Positions 45,587-56,770 of a DNA stretch of 64,000 nt are shown here, one piece after another (within the stretch, counting starts at the first letter, position 1; the number at the start of each line of letters is the position of its first letter). The notes under the pieces are model-generated. The model saw only the letters and a program-made list of their open reading frames with translations, was not told where the DNA came from and searched no databases. This DNA is from Dermanyssus gallinae (lineage: Eukaryota > Arthropoda > Arachnida > Mesostigmata > Dermanyssidae), in the NCBI GenBank assembly GCA_003439945.1, contig QVRM01005618.1:58636-122635 (forward strand), in the 5' to 3' direction. The position numbers were made by a program, and so were the translations under genes.

Positions 45587-46134
45587 CTGGAACAAGTAAG
45601 TTTTTCCGATGAATAACAATCCTTCACATTCACGGCACTCATTGACAGGGTAATGAAGGGTGCTGCAAAGCCGCCTCATTATGAAGACAATTTGAGGTGT
45701 ATGACACGAGTATATGTTGAACAGATATTCACGTGTATCGCAAATACATAATGTACTGTTTTTGTTGTAACTGTTTAACAAGTGCAAAGCTATTCGTGAA
45801 AATATCATATTGATAGAAATATAAATCCTAAAGTGCGCAGTTTGAAAAGATCGTCAATAATCATATACACTAATTAGGTAATAGTCCTTTTAGAGTTCGC
45901 ACAGTACAAGGATTTTCAAAACGACGCTTCAACAAGAAACTACACTAGATTGACTAGACTGCGGTGGTTGCAGCTCAATTAAGTAGTCTGATTTTCAGGC
46001 CGTTTATAAGTTAAGTTGTTCGGTTTTACAGCAAATTATATAAGGCATTAGTCGTACTAAAAGGGACACACTGTTCCCACGTTTATTAATTAAATGTCTC
46101 TTTAAATTTTGTTTAGGATCGATGCATTTACGTT

Positions 46135-46202
<68 letters not shown>

Positions 46203-46214
46203 CAACAACAACAA
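46135..46214. repeat. (AAT)n(AAC)n microsatellite
   Basis: About 65 bp of AAT followed by about 15 bp of AAC. Confidence 0.95.
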
Positions 46215-46311
46215 TATGCACCCTTCGCGGTTTTGTGCATATTCAAGTGCTGAAGGCTGAGTTACAATTCAAATGTTGTTGTTGTCTCTAAATGTTGCCC
46301 ACGGTAATAAA

Positions 46312-46608
46312 TCAAACTACGCCGCCTCGGGCACTCTCGCCTCGCTGACTTTCCGGAGCTTGACGCGCTTCGTCCAGACGGCGGATCACCAACAACGTCA
46401 GGATCGACCTTGTCCCGTCGCGCACCACGAGACACAACGTGTGCGTCCCGGCATCGTCTTCCTTCCGTCGTGGGTGTGCGTCAAATGTCAAAATCCTCTC
46501 TCCGAAGGACATCCTTGTGTACTTGGTCAGGCTGTCGGCCCTCATTACTCCGTCGTTTGGAGTTCTCGACGGACACGAGTCCCAATCTAGGACGCGTCGA
46601 ACTGTCAA
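46312..46608 (-). other. Possible exon in a GC-rich block, unidentified
   Basis: The minus-strand frame of about 98 codons has normal amino-acid composition, unlike most ORFs here. It contains LTFDAHPRRKEDDAGTHTLC and LVVRDGTRSILTLLVIRRLD. The DAGTHTLCLVVRDG stretch weakly recalls cadherin- or Ig-like extracellular domains. A possible acceptor (TTTGACAG) lies at the 5' side; no strong donor is seen. It lies upstream of the kinase exons on the same strand, so an ectodomain exon is conceivable, but this is speculation. Confidence 0.25.
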
Positions 46609-46976
46609 ATTATCTGTTCGCTGTCGTCTTCGTCATCATCGATGAAGTCGGGCATCCCACATTACATTCGGGCGTGCTTTGCAACCGCCACTTGTTTGAC
46701 TTACTGACTGAGTGTCCTCACGGCAGAGGCCGGGGGGCTCATTGCGGGGGGCCGGGTAGAGATCCCCCGAGAGGGTGCAGCCTATGTGTTCAGATTTAAC
46801 CTAAACGAACTAAAGGCGTCAATCTACGCTTTACAAACTTTACAATTCATAAATATATATATATATATATATATATCGGGACGAATCAGCATGTTCTAGT
46901 ACATTGAATTTTGACGCCAAACCGAAACAAATCAAAAGGTTTCCGGTTTGTTTTCCCCTAGAAGCGCTATCCACAC

Positions 46977-46979
<3 letters not shown>

Positions 46980-47016
<37 letters not shown>
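46980..47016. repeat. (TA)n microsatellite
   Basis: A run of 37 bp. Another lies at about 46852-46876. Confidence 0.95.
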
Positions 47017-47022
<6 letters not shown>

Positions 47023-47199
47023 ATGAGGGTCTTAAACCATCCGGTGATTGTTCGCACTTGCTGTATACCCTTGTTGAGCCTAATGCATTGGAACAAAAAA
47101 TACATTTTAGCAAGTTTGACGAACCCTTCAATGGCTTAAAATTTGGCCCATTCATGCATGGACAGATACGCTGTATATACATATATGAAAACATAGGGC

Positions 47200-47470
47200 G
47201 TCCCAGATTTAGTACGTTTAACCTTCGGGTCTGGTACAGCTCGGCGAGAGAATATTTTTTTCCAATGAAACGAGGAGCAGCATGTCTCTTTTGGAGTGAG
47301 AGTGAAATTAAAATCTGCGATTCAAACCAAATCTGCGATTGCAAAAACCTAACTCATCCTTTTGGGAAATTGATCATACGTGCGTGTTTGAAAGAAAAAA
47401 AAATAACATCTGTTGAATTGCGTCCAACGTTAGCCTAAAATAGGAAACATATCTCACTGACGATGCTTCT
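47200..47470 (+). mobile_element. Long terminal-repeat block of a Tc1/mariner-like element
   Basis: The block CAGCTCGGCGAGAGAATATTTTTTTCCAATGAAAC and GGAGTGAGAGTGAAATT..AAAATCTGCG is shared with 48214-48510 (direct orientation), with the ends of the MITE at 50971-51456 and, more distantly, with the arms of the element at 51687-53329. It probably marks the left end of the element carrying the transposase remnant just to the right. Confidence 0.6.
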
Positions 47471-47579
47471 CAAGAAATGAAAACTCCAAAATTCTTTTAT
47501 TTTCGCGTTCACTGGTGCATGCGGTCGGGTCAAGTGCGGGTTTCCCTGGCCCACCAATGAGAATGATGTGCAATTAACG

Positions 47580-48092
47580 CACCGTCTCGCTTAAACGAAG
47601 CCTAGCCTCCTGTGTGAAGAGCACAAACGCTAGAAACTCCACAGTCATTTATTATTGCTGCAGAAGACAGCGGCAGTAATCAGTACATGGCTGGTAATTC
47701 GTGGGCCGCCCCAAAGGTTGAACCCTCTGAAACCGATACGGACGCAGCTTTTCGTCGGTCAGTACCCTGCGCACTGTACTTGATGTTCACACGGAGAGTT
47801 GCGACCACTATCCTAATGCTTCCGAAGGACGCTGGGCTTGTTCCCAAACGATAAGCTTTTCTATATCTGACGTTCTCGTTGTCCGTGGGCGTTCGTGGGC
47901 GTCGTAGCGATGACAGTAAACTGATCCAGTTTCGCATAGCTCACGATGTAATTTCCTAAACGTATCATGATGAGGTGGGCGTCTATTTGGAAAACGCTTG
48001 GCGTACAACCAGCGCGCGCTCCTCGCGTTACCATCTGCCTTACCGTACATAAGACGCATGCCAGCTTTCTCGGCATTTGTGAAGTGATCCAT
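47580..48092 (-). pseudogene. Tc1/mariner-type transposase, N-terminal half, decayed
   Basis: From ATG at 48092 the frame reads MDHFTNAEKAGMRLMYGKAD, GNARSARWLYAKRFPNRRPP and RELCETGS, the helix-turn-helix DNA-binding domain of an arthropod IS630/Tc1-mariner family that starts (FT)N.E...M...YG...GNA..A...Y..R(FY)PNRR.P. A frameshift near 47800 moves the match to LTDEKLRPYRFQRVQPL, then stops, then FVLFTQEARLR (usually LFTDEA.F, with the first catalytic Asp here changed). The rest of the catalytic domain is missing. Clearly dead. Confidence 0.8.
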
Positions 48093-48189
48093 CAAGATTG
48101 ATGTTGTAAAACCTGCTCTTTGTAATAGAACACCTATCAGCTTACGGAAGACGGTCCGATCACAAAGATAGAATAAGATATGCGTACTG

Positions 48190-48660
48190 CACGCTAAGTA
48201 GCTACAGCGCTCTAGTACAACTCGGCGAAAAAGTAATTTTTGCCAATGGAACAACGAGCGGAAGGGTGTCTTCTCTTGAAATGAGAGCGAAGAAATTACT
48301 AGAAGTGGTTTTATCAAGCCTTTTATCCTGACATATCTTCACTAAATCTGCGGTTGCTATAGCCTCAGTCATCCTATCGACACACCAATCATAACTGCGC
48401 GTTTGGAGGGAAATTTTGCATCTGTTGAATTGCATTCTACTTTTAGTTCAAAGCAGAACAAATTTTGTATTGAAGATACTTTGTAAGACATGAAATTCTT
48501 TGCAATTCCTATAATTTGGCATTTTTTTATATGTTTGTAATTCTCATTAAAATTACCCATTTTTTAGAAAACACTTCCACCACCTTGTTCCGTTGGAAAA
48601 AAATATTTTAACGCCGAAATATACTCTCAGAGTTTGTTCGGCGAACTCTGAAAGACCTAG
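48190..48660. mobile_element. MITE-like element with inverted arms, same family
   Basis: The left arm (48214 on) reads CTCGGCGAAAAAGTAATTTTTGCCAATGGAACAA. The right arm, inverted from 48620, reads TTCGGCGTTAAAATATTTTTTTCCAACGGAACAA. Between the arms there is no coding sequence. It appears nested in, or recombined with, the transposase-bearing copy to its left, since the left arm is in the same orientation as the block at 47200-47470. Confidence 0.6.
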
Positions 48661-48662
48661 TA

Positions 48663-48715
<53 letters not shown>

Positions 48716-48726
48716 GTATATATATA

Positions 48727-48764
<38 letters not shown>

Positions 48765-48801
48765 GTATATATATATATTATTTATATGTATATATATATA
48801 A

Positions 48802-48869
<68 letters not shown>

Positions 48870-48891
48870 ATATACTAGGTCTTTCAGAGTT
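48644..48891. repeat. 250-bp (AT)n tract bracketed by an exact inverted repeat
   Basis: AACTCTGAAAGACCTAGTAT at 48644 is repeated inverted as ATACTAGGTCTTTCAGAGTT ending at 48891. Between them is (AT)n with some TTAT/GTA interruptions, so the whole 248 bp can fold on itself. The left arm coincides with the end of the element above. Confidence 0.9.
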
Positions 48892-49659
48892 CTAATACTA
48901 ATTCTAATACTTTAAAGCTTCTAAGTTGACTCTTAATACACGGGCTGCGCGATTTGGTGTACGCCTTCTACCGCTTACAGGCCAGTCAGTCAGTTAGTGA
49001 AACAAGCGGCGGTTGCGAAGCACGCTATCTAGCGCACACAATCAATATGTGCAGGTTCTTACGCGTCTAAAAGTAGATAAATACGTTTTAGTACATGTAC
49101 AATACGGTCCGCAGACATTTACGCAAACATCACCCAAGCATCACGGCTTCAACCGATGTCCGACGTGGCTAACGATATCTCGTTTTCCGGTGACATTTCT
49201 CATAGGCATAAAAGCCTACCTCTTTTGGTAGCCGAATCGCTGCTACACACACCATTGACGTCGCGTCTTAGTCGACTCGGATCAACGTTCGGCAAACAGA
49301 GGCGTTTGGATTTGCCTGAATAGGTCACAGATCACATTGTGAAATCTTCATTCTCTAACTTTCTTCTTCAACCTATATATATATATATATCATTTAGGTA
49401 AGTATCGACCTTCGTTTGCGGCCGGCCATTCAAGGTCGTAGCTCACACAGGAAGTTGTTGTTGTTCTCATGAACGACCTTGAACCTCAAACAAAACCTCC
49501 TTTTTCCTTGTGTGTAACTTAGACGCACGTGCGGTAACGGGATCATCGCCGTCGACGTCCGATCGTTGAACGTTCTCTGATGCCTTTAGCGCTTTGCAAT
49601 CGCAGTTGGATTGTGCTTAATAGCAAATAGTCTTTTCATCTAAATCTACCTAGTCGAAA

Positions 49660-50240
49660 CATCGTGGAAACGACGTCGGAAACAATAAGAACAACCGTAG
49701 CAACAACAACAACAACAAAAAAAGAACTGCACCCGCAACCACAAAAACAAGCATTACCTATGTCCATGTGTGCGTGCATACAATGCAATTCCCATGCAGG
49801 TGAGCACGTGGGTCGTTTCGACCGCAACCGCAAACGTCTTTTTTCTGGACTCTCTGTCGCTTCCCGCATCACACAGACACCACCAGGATTGCATAACTCT
49901 CTCGTCAGGAGAAGGCGGCGGCGGCAGCGGCGGCGTCGCCCCCTACTCGTGACGTTTGTACCATGGTCGACTTGCGTTCGTTGACCCGCATCATTGATCA
50001 GATGTACCCCGGCTTGCTTTCATGTTTACCGCCGCCTTGCCTTTGTCAACGCCAAACATGGTCGTCATCATCCCCATCATCACCATCATCATCAGCAATA
50101 GCATCCTCAGCATCACGAACTGCAAACCCGCACAAGCTGGGCGAGCCAAAGCGGCGTAGCGGCTAAGGCGTATGCGCAGAGCAGTCGTTCTCTGTTCTGT
50201 CTAGGGCCAACCGACGTCATCTCAAAGACCACGGTGCCAT
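49660..50240. other. GC-rich stretch without a recognisable gene
   Basis: It contains ACAACAACA, GGCGGCGGC and CATCATCATC patches. Several short ORFs on both strands overlap; none shows a domain or a splice context I trust. The region 48900-49640 to its left is also empty apart from a short (AT)n. Confidence 0.4.
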
Positions 50241-50891
50241 GAAGACAAGACAAAGTCAGCATACATGCTGCCCACCTATTCTCGGCCTATTTGCCTACCT
50301 TTCTCGCTGCTGTGCTCGCCCAAGGGGAATCAGATCAAATTTTCGGGAGAACACTCTGTGTCGTTCCCCTTTAGCCTTGACCTTGACCTAACCGTGTTGT
50401 TCTCCCGTCTTGTGGTGGTGTGTCACTGGGCACCATCGACTACACAAACGGCGCTAGGGGAAGTGTTATCGATCCAGCTATGCATCTATCATCTACTTGC
50501 ATGTATCTGCTCGGCAATCGGCCGACTGAAAACTGCGACGAGATGTTTTCCTCTGCTCGCCGGTCGCGACGATACCGAGCGAAAAAGAGATAGAAGGCGA
50601 AAGAGAGACATAGACAAACAAAAACCAAGGAAGCGGTAGAAACAAGGCTGACACATTAGAAACTCGAACCGATGGAAGCACCATATTGATGGTTCTTTTG
50701 GCAATCTTAAACAATGTATGTAGGTGTCTGATAATTGCGGTCATCCTTATCATACATCTCATAACTCTCCCTGTCTGTGATGAGCTCGGTATTCGCACAA
50801 CGCTTAGTACGCCTTGCCTTCGTGACCTTGATATGTATAGATGGCAAATATGATCTAATATTTTGCACGTGAACAGTATATACTACCTACA

Positions 50892-50898
<7 letters not shown>

Positions 50899-50970
<72 letters not shown>
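50899..50970. repeat. (TA)n microsatellite, left border of a MITE
   Basis: A 72-bp run ending exactly at the terminal repeat of the MITE. Confidence 0.95.
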
Positions 50971-50974
<4 letters not shown>

Positions 50975-51456
50975 CATTCATAATAGTACGTACATATTTT
51001 AAGATTTTATAGAACTCGGTAAGAAAATATTTTACCCAATGAAAGGAGGGGGGCGGAAACGTCTTGTTTAGAAGAGGAAATGAAATTTGTTAAAGTAGTT
51101 ATTCTGTCTTTTTTTGTCCTACATAGTTGAGTAAAATCTACGTTTGCGGAAGGAACCGATTATACCGGCTTGTTCAGAGTAAAATTCTGCACAGTGGATG
51201 GCACTTCGCTAGCTTGCGTAGTGAAAAGCAAATAGCCAGATTAAGCTTTTACGTGCAAAATGGTGAATTTTTTCCATTACGACCAGAAATGTACCTCCAA
51301 AAGACTACTCTCAGGCAATAGCAAATTTAATGTCCACCACTTTCGCATCAAAGTGATAATGCTGCGTTACATAGTTGCCAAGTAACTAAGGAAAAATTGT
51401 TTTCTTGCCGAGTTCTACCAAACCTTAAAATAAGTACATATTGTTATGAATGACCC
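50971..51456. mobile_element. 486-bp MITE with about 64-bp terminal inverted repeats in (TA)n
   Basis: The left end is GGGTCATTCATAATAGTACG and the inverted right end GGGTCATTCATAACAATATG. Similarity continues through ATTTTAAG and TAGAACTCGG(T/C)AAGAAAA for some 64 bp with about a dozen mismatches. TA repeats flank both ends. There is no ORF of note inside. The terminal sequence contains the AACTCGG.AAGAAAATATTTT..CCAATG core shared with the copies at 38715, 47200 and 48190, so it is a non-autonomous member of that Tc1/mariner family. Confidence 0.9.
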
Positions 51457-51649
51457 TATATATACTAAGAACGCTTGCCAGGGCGTTACTTGCTGGTGAC
51501 ACTGCAGCACGCGTTGCATGTCGCACGGACGCCACTGCTGTGGTGTCACCAAATCCGTGGCGTGGTGCTATTTTATCTAACCCCATTCACACGCAAAACA
51601 ATCCGTACTCGACACATAACCATTGCTTCTTACATCTATGGATATACAT

Positions 51650-51686
<37 letters not shown>

Positions 51687-51688
<2 letters not shown>

Positions 51689-53329
51689 TGCGCGGTTTCT
51701 CATAAAATGTTTAAAGCGACATAGGAAATTGTCAAACTCGTTAAAATAAATTATGTTTTTCAATGGAACATGGTCTCTGAGAAGTGTTGTTACCGAGTGA
51801 AAGTGATATTACAAAAATCCGTGACACTAGTGTCCTTGCCCTACATAGGAGCACAAAATATGCAATTGCGAGAAAATCACTTCTCCTATACGGAAACTAA
51901 GCACACCGTCGTGTTCGCGAAATGTTGCTTCCCCCGAAGAGTCAATAATGTCGACTAGAAGGTAGTGCCTGCAGAAATTTTGTTGGGCCTTCTCAATTAT
52001 GCTGGGCCTTGCTCGAACGCACTCAGTAGCAGAGTCTATCCTGGTGGCCAAGAGACTCGACCGGAATTTCGGAGGCAGGAGCCTTTTGGTGACATAAAAA
52101 GACGACACTTTTTAACTCTAGCGTCGCGATGGCCCGCCTCGGCCAATCCACCGATTCTCGTAAATCACTTCAAGGTAATCACGTACTACAGTGGTGGAGT
52201 GGGGTGGCGCTCCATCGTGCTGGAACCACATCCTCTAGCGAAAACCTTCTGAAACGCTTTCCAACAGTCCTGGTAATGTTTCACTCAAGAATGTACGGTA
52301 TTTTTCTCCATCCAGGCTGTTGGGAAGTATGTATGGGTCTATAAGGTAGTTGTTTACCATGCCAGCCCACATATTCATGGAGAAAGGACTTCGCCGTTCA
52401 CGCTGGCGAGTAATATGCGGGTTCTCGCTTGTTCAACAATGAGTGTTGTGCCCGTTAAACCTCCGTCTTGTGTAAAGCAAGCTTCATCGGTCAAAAGCAC
52501 AGGGGTAGGAAACTCCGCATTGGTATCTACTTCCCATAAAGACCAGCTACAACTTGGACTTGCTGCCGTCGGTATGAATGTAGTCGTTTGGCTCTCCTAC
52601 CTTGGTACTGGCTTTATGATACTGCGACTTACCTAGAGGCTCATGTCTGCGAGTATTCGGCCGAGTCTCATAAAGAGCTGGTCGCTAGGATAGGCCACAT
52701 ATTTTAAGACGTCCAACGAAATTTTTGGACGACGCGCCTTCAAATGCATCTGTAGTTTGCGGAGATACCTTTGAGTAGCTACTTAAGATACTAAATAGTG
52801 TGTGCTTCTAAAGCTATGACAAGTAATTTATCTGATGGAATGGGTTATTTATCTCGGCATGTACGCCGAAAAATCTTAATTGCTCCGCAATCAAGGCTCG
52901 CATTGCCACGATTAGTTACCAAAATGATCGCCACGATGCGCAAGTGCCTGAATGTGTTGGTTTGAGCACTGCAAATGGTCGTATGGTTATAATTTTGAGG
53001 TATTGGAGGTGCAAGCTAAAAATAAAACTTTAATTTTTGCCAATTTTCTTCTAAAAGATCCCGCCGCATCGGTGTAGTATATCCTTCAAAGGGAGCAGAA
53101 ATGTCACAAACATGAAGGTGTGCTTAGTTTCTGTATTGAAGAACTAATTGTTTCGCAATCACATATGTGGAGCTCCTATGTCCGGCAACAGCACTAGTAT
53201 TGCAGATTTTAGTAATTCCACTCTCACTCCAAAACAAGACTTCTCAGAGATAATTTTCATTGAAATATCTTCAACGAGCTCCACAAATCCCTATGTCGCA
53301 TTTTAAGTCTTTCTGGGAGATCCTGCACA
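51687..53329 (-). mobile_element. 1.64-kb Tc1/mariner-like transposon with about 240-260-bp inverted repeats
   Basis: The left arm (51687-about 51947) and right arm (about 53092-53329, inverted) align along most of their length. Examples are GCGACATAGG, TCTCTGAGAAGT(G/C)TTGTT, GAGTGA(A/G)AGTG, ACTAGTG, ACATAGGAGC and GAAACTAAGCACACC. TA lies at both borders. A decayed transposase runs on the minus strand between the arms. Terminal repeats this long are unusual for the superfamily. Confidence 0.85.
51950..52650 (-). pseudogene. Tc1/mariner-type transposase, catalytic half, decayed
   Basis: Minus-strand pieces in shifting frames keep the order of the family: AEFPTPVLLTDEACFTQDGG (first catalytic Asp in TDEA.F), then TTLIVEQARTRILLASVNG, then a W.G block, then ARWSATP (normally Q.DGAP.H, second Asp), and LLATRIDSATECVRARPSII (normally L.YAT.I....DL..RI). 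Several stops and frameshifts separate the pieces. It corresponds to the part missing from the N-terminal remnant at 47580-48092, so the two relics together show the family's protein layout. Inactive. Confidence 0.75.
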
Positions 53330-53849
53330 TATATGCGTACAAATCTTAGTCACTTTCGATAACTTCTAAGGGTGACTTAAGTGGAGGAAAACCGTTGATT
53401 GTCTTGAGTTGCGGGAACATTGGCGTATAAAAAAATGAATAGCGACATAACAAGAGGTAAACACGTGATATAGCCACCACTGTTCAAATATGATCCATAC
53501 CGTGGACCGAGGCCTAGTTGCCATCACATCGGGCACATGCTTTTTGGATCCAAATGGCCATACTAAAACTTACAATACTCCAAACTAAACAGTACAACCA
53601 ATTCATTGTCTCCTCGGTAAAAACACAATTGTGAAAACAAATGTGGGTTCTAGCTCGACGCTACACCCGAATGTTATTAATTAACTTACCACAAGGAAAC
53701 GAACTGTGATATTGTTTCTAGCTACGTACCTCAACAAAGACACACGACTATGTTTCCTGCGTCCACCTGTGCTCAGGAATCTCAGTCGAACAATAATTTA
53801 ACGATGGCTGAAGTAGACGTCAAAAAAGTTTCAAGAACAACTACACGCT

Positions 53850-53903
53850 TGATTGTGCGAGGTATTGAACTCCGCCTGATTGTGCGAGGTATGGAACTCC
53901 TGA
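53850..53903 (+). repeat. 27-bp direct duplication inside an ORF
   Basis: GATTGTGCGAGGTATTGAACTC recurs 27 bp later as GATTGTGCGAGGTATGGAACTC. It translates to a doubled LIVRG(I/M)EL within the small ORF 53750-53932, so it keeps frame. The stretch 53330-53740 has no gene. Confidence 0.75.
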
Positions 53904-53931
53904 TGCAACTAGCAAATTCTTCCAACAAATA

Positions 53932-54300
53932 ATGGAGGAAGCATTTCGGGACGCGGCAGCCCAAGCGTTTTCGCGGACCCAAGCCGTCGTAATCCGAGAC
54001 CTAATTGAGTCCATCGAGCCGGGCGGCATTCTCAAAGGGCTTAATAAAGACGGAGTACCGGAAATGGTGTTCAGCCTGGGCCTTCTAAAGAAAACCCGGG
54101 CAGGCGACTACCCATGCATTGCTAAAATGCTGTCTGAGGAAGCTCAAAGGCTCCTACCGCCTCGAGTCAAAAACGAACCTTGTTGCTTCAAGTGCGGAGT
54201 ACAAAGACACGTCACCAAAGCTGCATGGCAAATGTTAGGTGCTATGTGTATAACTTGGATGCACGCTACGCCATTACGACATCATACGGACAACGAGTAA
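53932..54300 (+). pseudogene. Gag-like fragment with degenerate zinc knuckle
   Basis: A 122-residue ORF. After an Ala/Arg/Leu-rich N-terminal part comes CCFKCGVQRHVTKAAW, which fits a retroelement CCHC knuckle (C-x2-C-x4-H-x4-C) with the last Cys changed to Ala. This suggests an LTR-retrotransposon gag fragment. No protease or polymerase follows; 54300-54810 holds nothing recognisable. The preceding ORF (53750-53932) may be part of the same relic. Confidence 0.45.
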
Positions 54301-55419
54301 CCGCCAAAAACAATACCACTAGTAGTAATATTTAAATACTGCAAAAACCTCCGCAGAGCTTCGAAAGCATACGACGTGGCTTCTCTCAATACTCGGCCGA
54401 CAATTGCATAGAAGTCTTATTACACTCCCTGAGACTTCTGTATCACCCTCCTACATATAGGATATCTTCGAAGAACGGAGCCTCGGCAAGAGCATCCGCG
54501 GCTATCGATAGCCTGTTGTGGGAGAGCGCTTCAATGTGGCTCACCACCCCCGATGACTGCTGGTGAGCGAGTGGCCCTTCGGTCCGATTTCAGTTACTAT
54601 TACGACTACGCCGCACCTCTCGCTTGTCGCTTTCACCTCGTCACCTAGCTTATCCATCGTAATAATTTCACTCCTAATCTCTACGCATATGCAAGTTTCT
54701 TGTTAGTAGTATACGACGTGGTGTCGTCGTATCTTGACTTGAGGCCGCATGTCGTTGACGTGCAACATGTTAACCATATCTAAGGAGGGTGGCGCCTCTT
54801 GGTGCGCTCCAAACTAACTAGTTATGCGGCAACGGATGCCCAACGCCCGAGATCGGAGACAACGAGTCGTGCATAACACTGTCCCCGAAGCGGCTGCACG
54901 CGCCATGGTAACACGACGTGCAGACGCTTCTGTACGTAGAGTGTGTATATGTGAGAGTAGCGGCGGTAGTTGGCGATACAATATGACCGCCTTCGCCCCC
55001 CCCCCCCCTTCGGAAGCGGCAGTCGACGGTGCGGGGTGTCGCTCCTGGGCGCGCAGAAAGGTATATTGTGTTACAATAGCAACAAATAAACAACACGTTT
55101 TAACATTTATGTTTTTTTTTATGTATAGACTATTGTATTAACATTAAAATTCGGTGTAAAGTCTCTCTCGTATATACATATTTTTTTGGGACATTTAAAT
55201 AGCAAGTACTTTGCACCAACACGGCTGCGCTGTCCCAGTGCAGAAAACTGACTACCAAACCTATAAAAATATCGAAAGTGTATTCCGTTCGGATCACTTA
55301 GTAGACTTCTAGCTTACATAATGTTTCTAATTGTAATAACTTCTAGCTTACATAATACTCATTGATAGGTGTTTTTAGCGCCTGGCCTGATGCAAGTTTA
55401 ATTAGTCAAGATCTTTTAA

Positions 55420-56040
55420 GGACATCTGACCTCACTCCTTTTGACAGTAAAATCACACAGACGGGGCAGAAATCTCTCGATGGAGCGGCGTCTTGCAGCA
55501 TGAATATGTCTCCGACCAGGAGTGATTTGCTTAATTTTGGGAGGGCTTATCTTAAGTGTTAAAGCTATTCTTCTTTGATGGTTTTTGGTTAACCATATTT
55601 TCAATGCTCGTAAGAATAGTGGCCAGTTTCCGAAAGTAATGGGCGTTTGTCCCTAGGACTTCTCGTAGTGAGCGTTTGACAACTTAGAGTAGACGCTCCC
55701 ACCAGCCGCCGTGCCACGGTGAACGTTCCGTAATTAAATCCCATTCAATCGTGGAAATTGCAAGTAAATGTTGTGTCTTTATTTTTCTTATATTCGAAAA
55801 CAAATTTTACCTTATTCGGTGCTGAAAATATTTTTGAAATAGCAGAATGTCTGTTAATGAATTCTCGCAGAGCTAACAAAAACTCATAAGTCGACGGGTC
55901 TAGTACTGGCTTAAGATGGGCTGCTCTAGTAACCACACGGTCGAACGGTGTAAAGCTTTTGCATTTACGGTTTTCTAAATGTTCAACTTAGATTGGCCCT
56001 GCGAAGTCTACTCCGGTAAAGTGAATGATGGAGTGCGCTC
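55420..56040 (-). pseudogene. Bel/Pao integrase remnant
   Basis: Reading on the minus strand from about 56040: FTGVDFAGPI (the conserved G(V/I)DFAGP of Bel/Pao integrases), a stop, then VTRAAHLKPVLDPSTYEFLL and ALREFINRHS, matching the (R)A.HLE.V.DLST..FL.AL.RF..RRG pattern with Asp changes at catalytic sites, then ITERSPWHGGWWERL in another frame and TILTSIENMVNQKP. A stretch with the (N/D)G.NFVG(A) site is damaged. Several stops and frameshifts. It is the downstream part of the element whose gag lies at 56164-56547. Confidence 0.8.
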
Positions 56041-56163
56041 AAGCCTGAAGGCTGGTAAAGGTAGAATTTTTTCACACATAATAGTGTAGTGTTTGCCCTT
56101 GGACTTTGCATATTCTATGTTATTGCTTCTGCACTTGCCAGCAAGATGATTTTCTTCAGATAC

Positions 56164-56547
56164 TTAAAGCACGCGTTTTGTTGCTCCAGTATCAACGACA
56201 ACGAGTGTCGAGCGAGAGCGATTTTCTGCAATTTTGTGAGATTCGTGAGTACCACTGCAGAACATACACGTGTTTGTAAAGCCCACCGAAAAAGCATATT
56301 CACGCCTGCTGGTGTTTCTATTAGCTTGTGTGTACTTTTTGTGTGTAGTATGTTTGAATTTGGGTCGATTGTTGTGAGTGAACGGGCTGCCTATGGCTTG
56401 GCTGATGCGGACCTCTTCTTCGAGAAACTCTAGTAGTGCTTCTAACTTGCATGTAGTGTACTCAAGTGGTTTGCACTTATTATTGTAGCTTCTAACAAAT
56501 CTATCTTTCATGCTCACAAGTAGGCAATCTCGAACCATCGGAAACAT
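56164..56547 (-). pseudogene. Bel/Pao gag C-terminus with zinc knuckle and protease motif
   Basis: The minus-strand ORF contains KLEALLEFLEEEVRISQAIG, the usual Bel/Pao gag segment (L..FL..E...RE), then CMFCSGTHESHKI, a C-x2-C-x3-H-x4-[C] knuckle with the final Cys replaced, and finally VVVDTGAT, the DTGA signature of a retroviral-type aspartic protease. The reverse transcriptase and RNase H normally found between protease and integrase are gone: only some 120 bp separate this ORF from the integrase remnant. No LTRs were found by eye. Confidence 0.75.
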
Positions 56548-56696
56548 GGTAATTAACAGTGTGTCGCACTTAATAGCTAGACAATCTAACTCCCTAATGT
56601 TTTGTTAGAGTATTAGAGAGTGTAGAACACCGAAACAGGTGTCCTTGGCATGGATGGGTGTTTAATTAACAACTATCAGAGAGTGAAGCTTAAGGG

Positions 56697-56770
56697 GGTG
56701 GTGCGTTTAGTGGGTATGGGTTTCAGCGGAGTAACATCCAACCGTTGGGGTCGAGTCCCACACTGCTAGA
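56697..56770 (+). mobile_element. tRNA-like SINE head
   Basis: GGTGGTGCGTTTAGTGGGTA (A-box-like) and TTGGGGTCGAGTCCCAC (B box GGGTCGAGTCCC) lie about 35 bp apart. It is not a foldable functional tRNA. It is different from families A and B. Confidence 0.5.

Noticed and set aside
52415..52636. Plus-strand 73-residue ORF
   Set aside because: It is antisense to the transposase catalytic remnant, which explains its openness.
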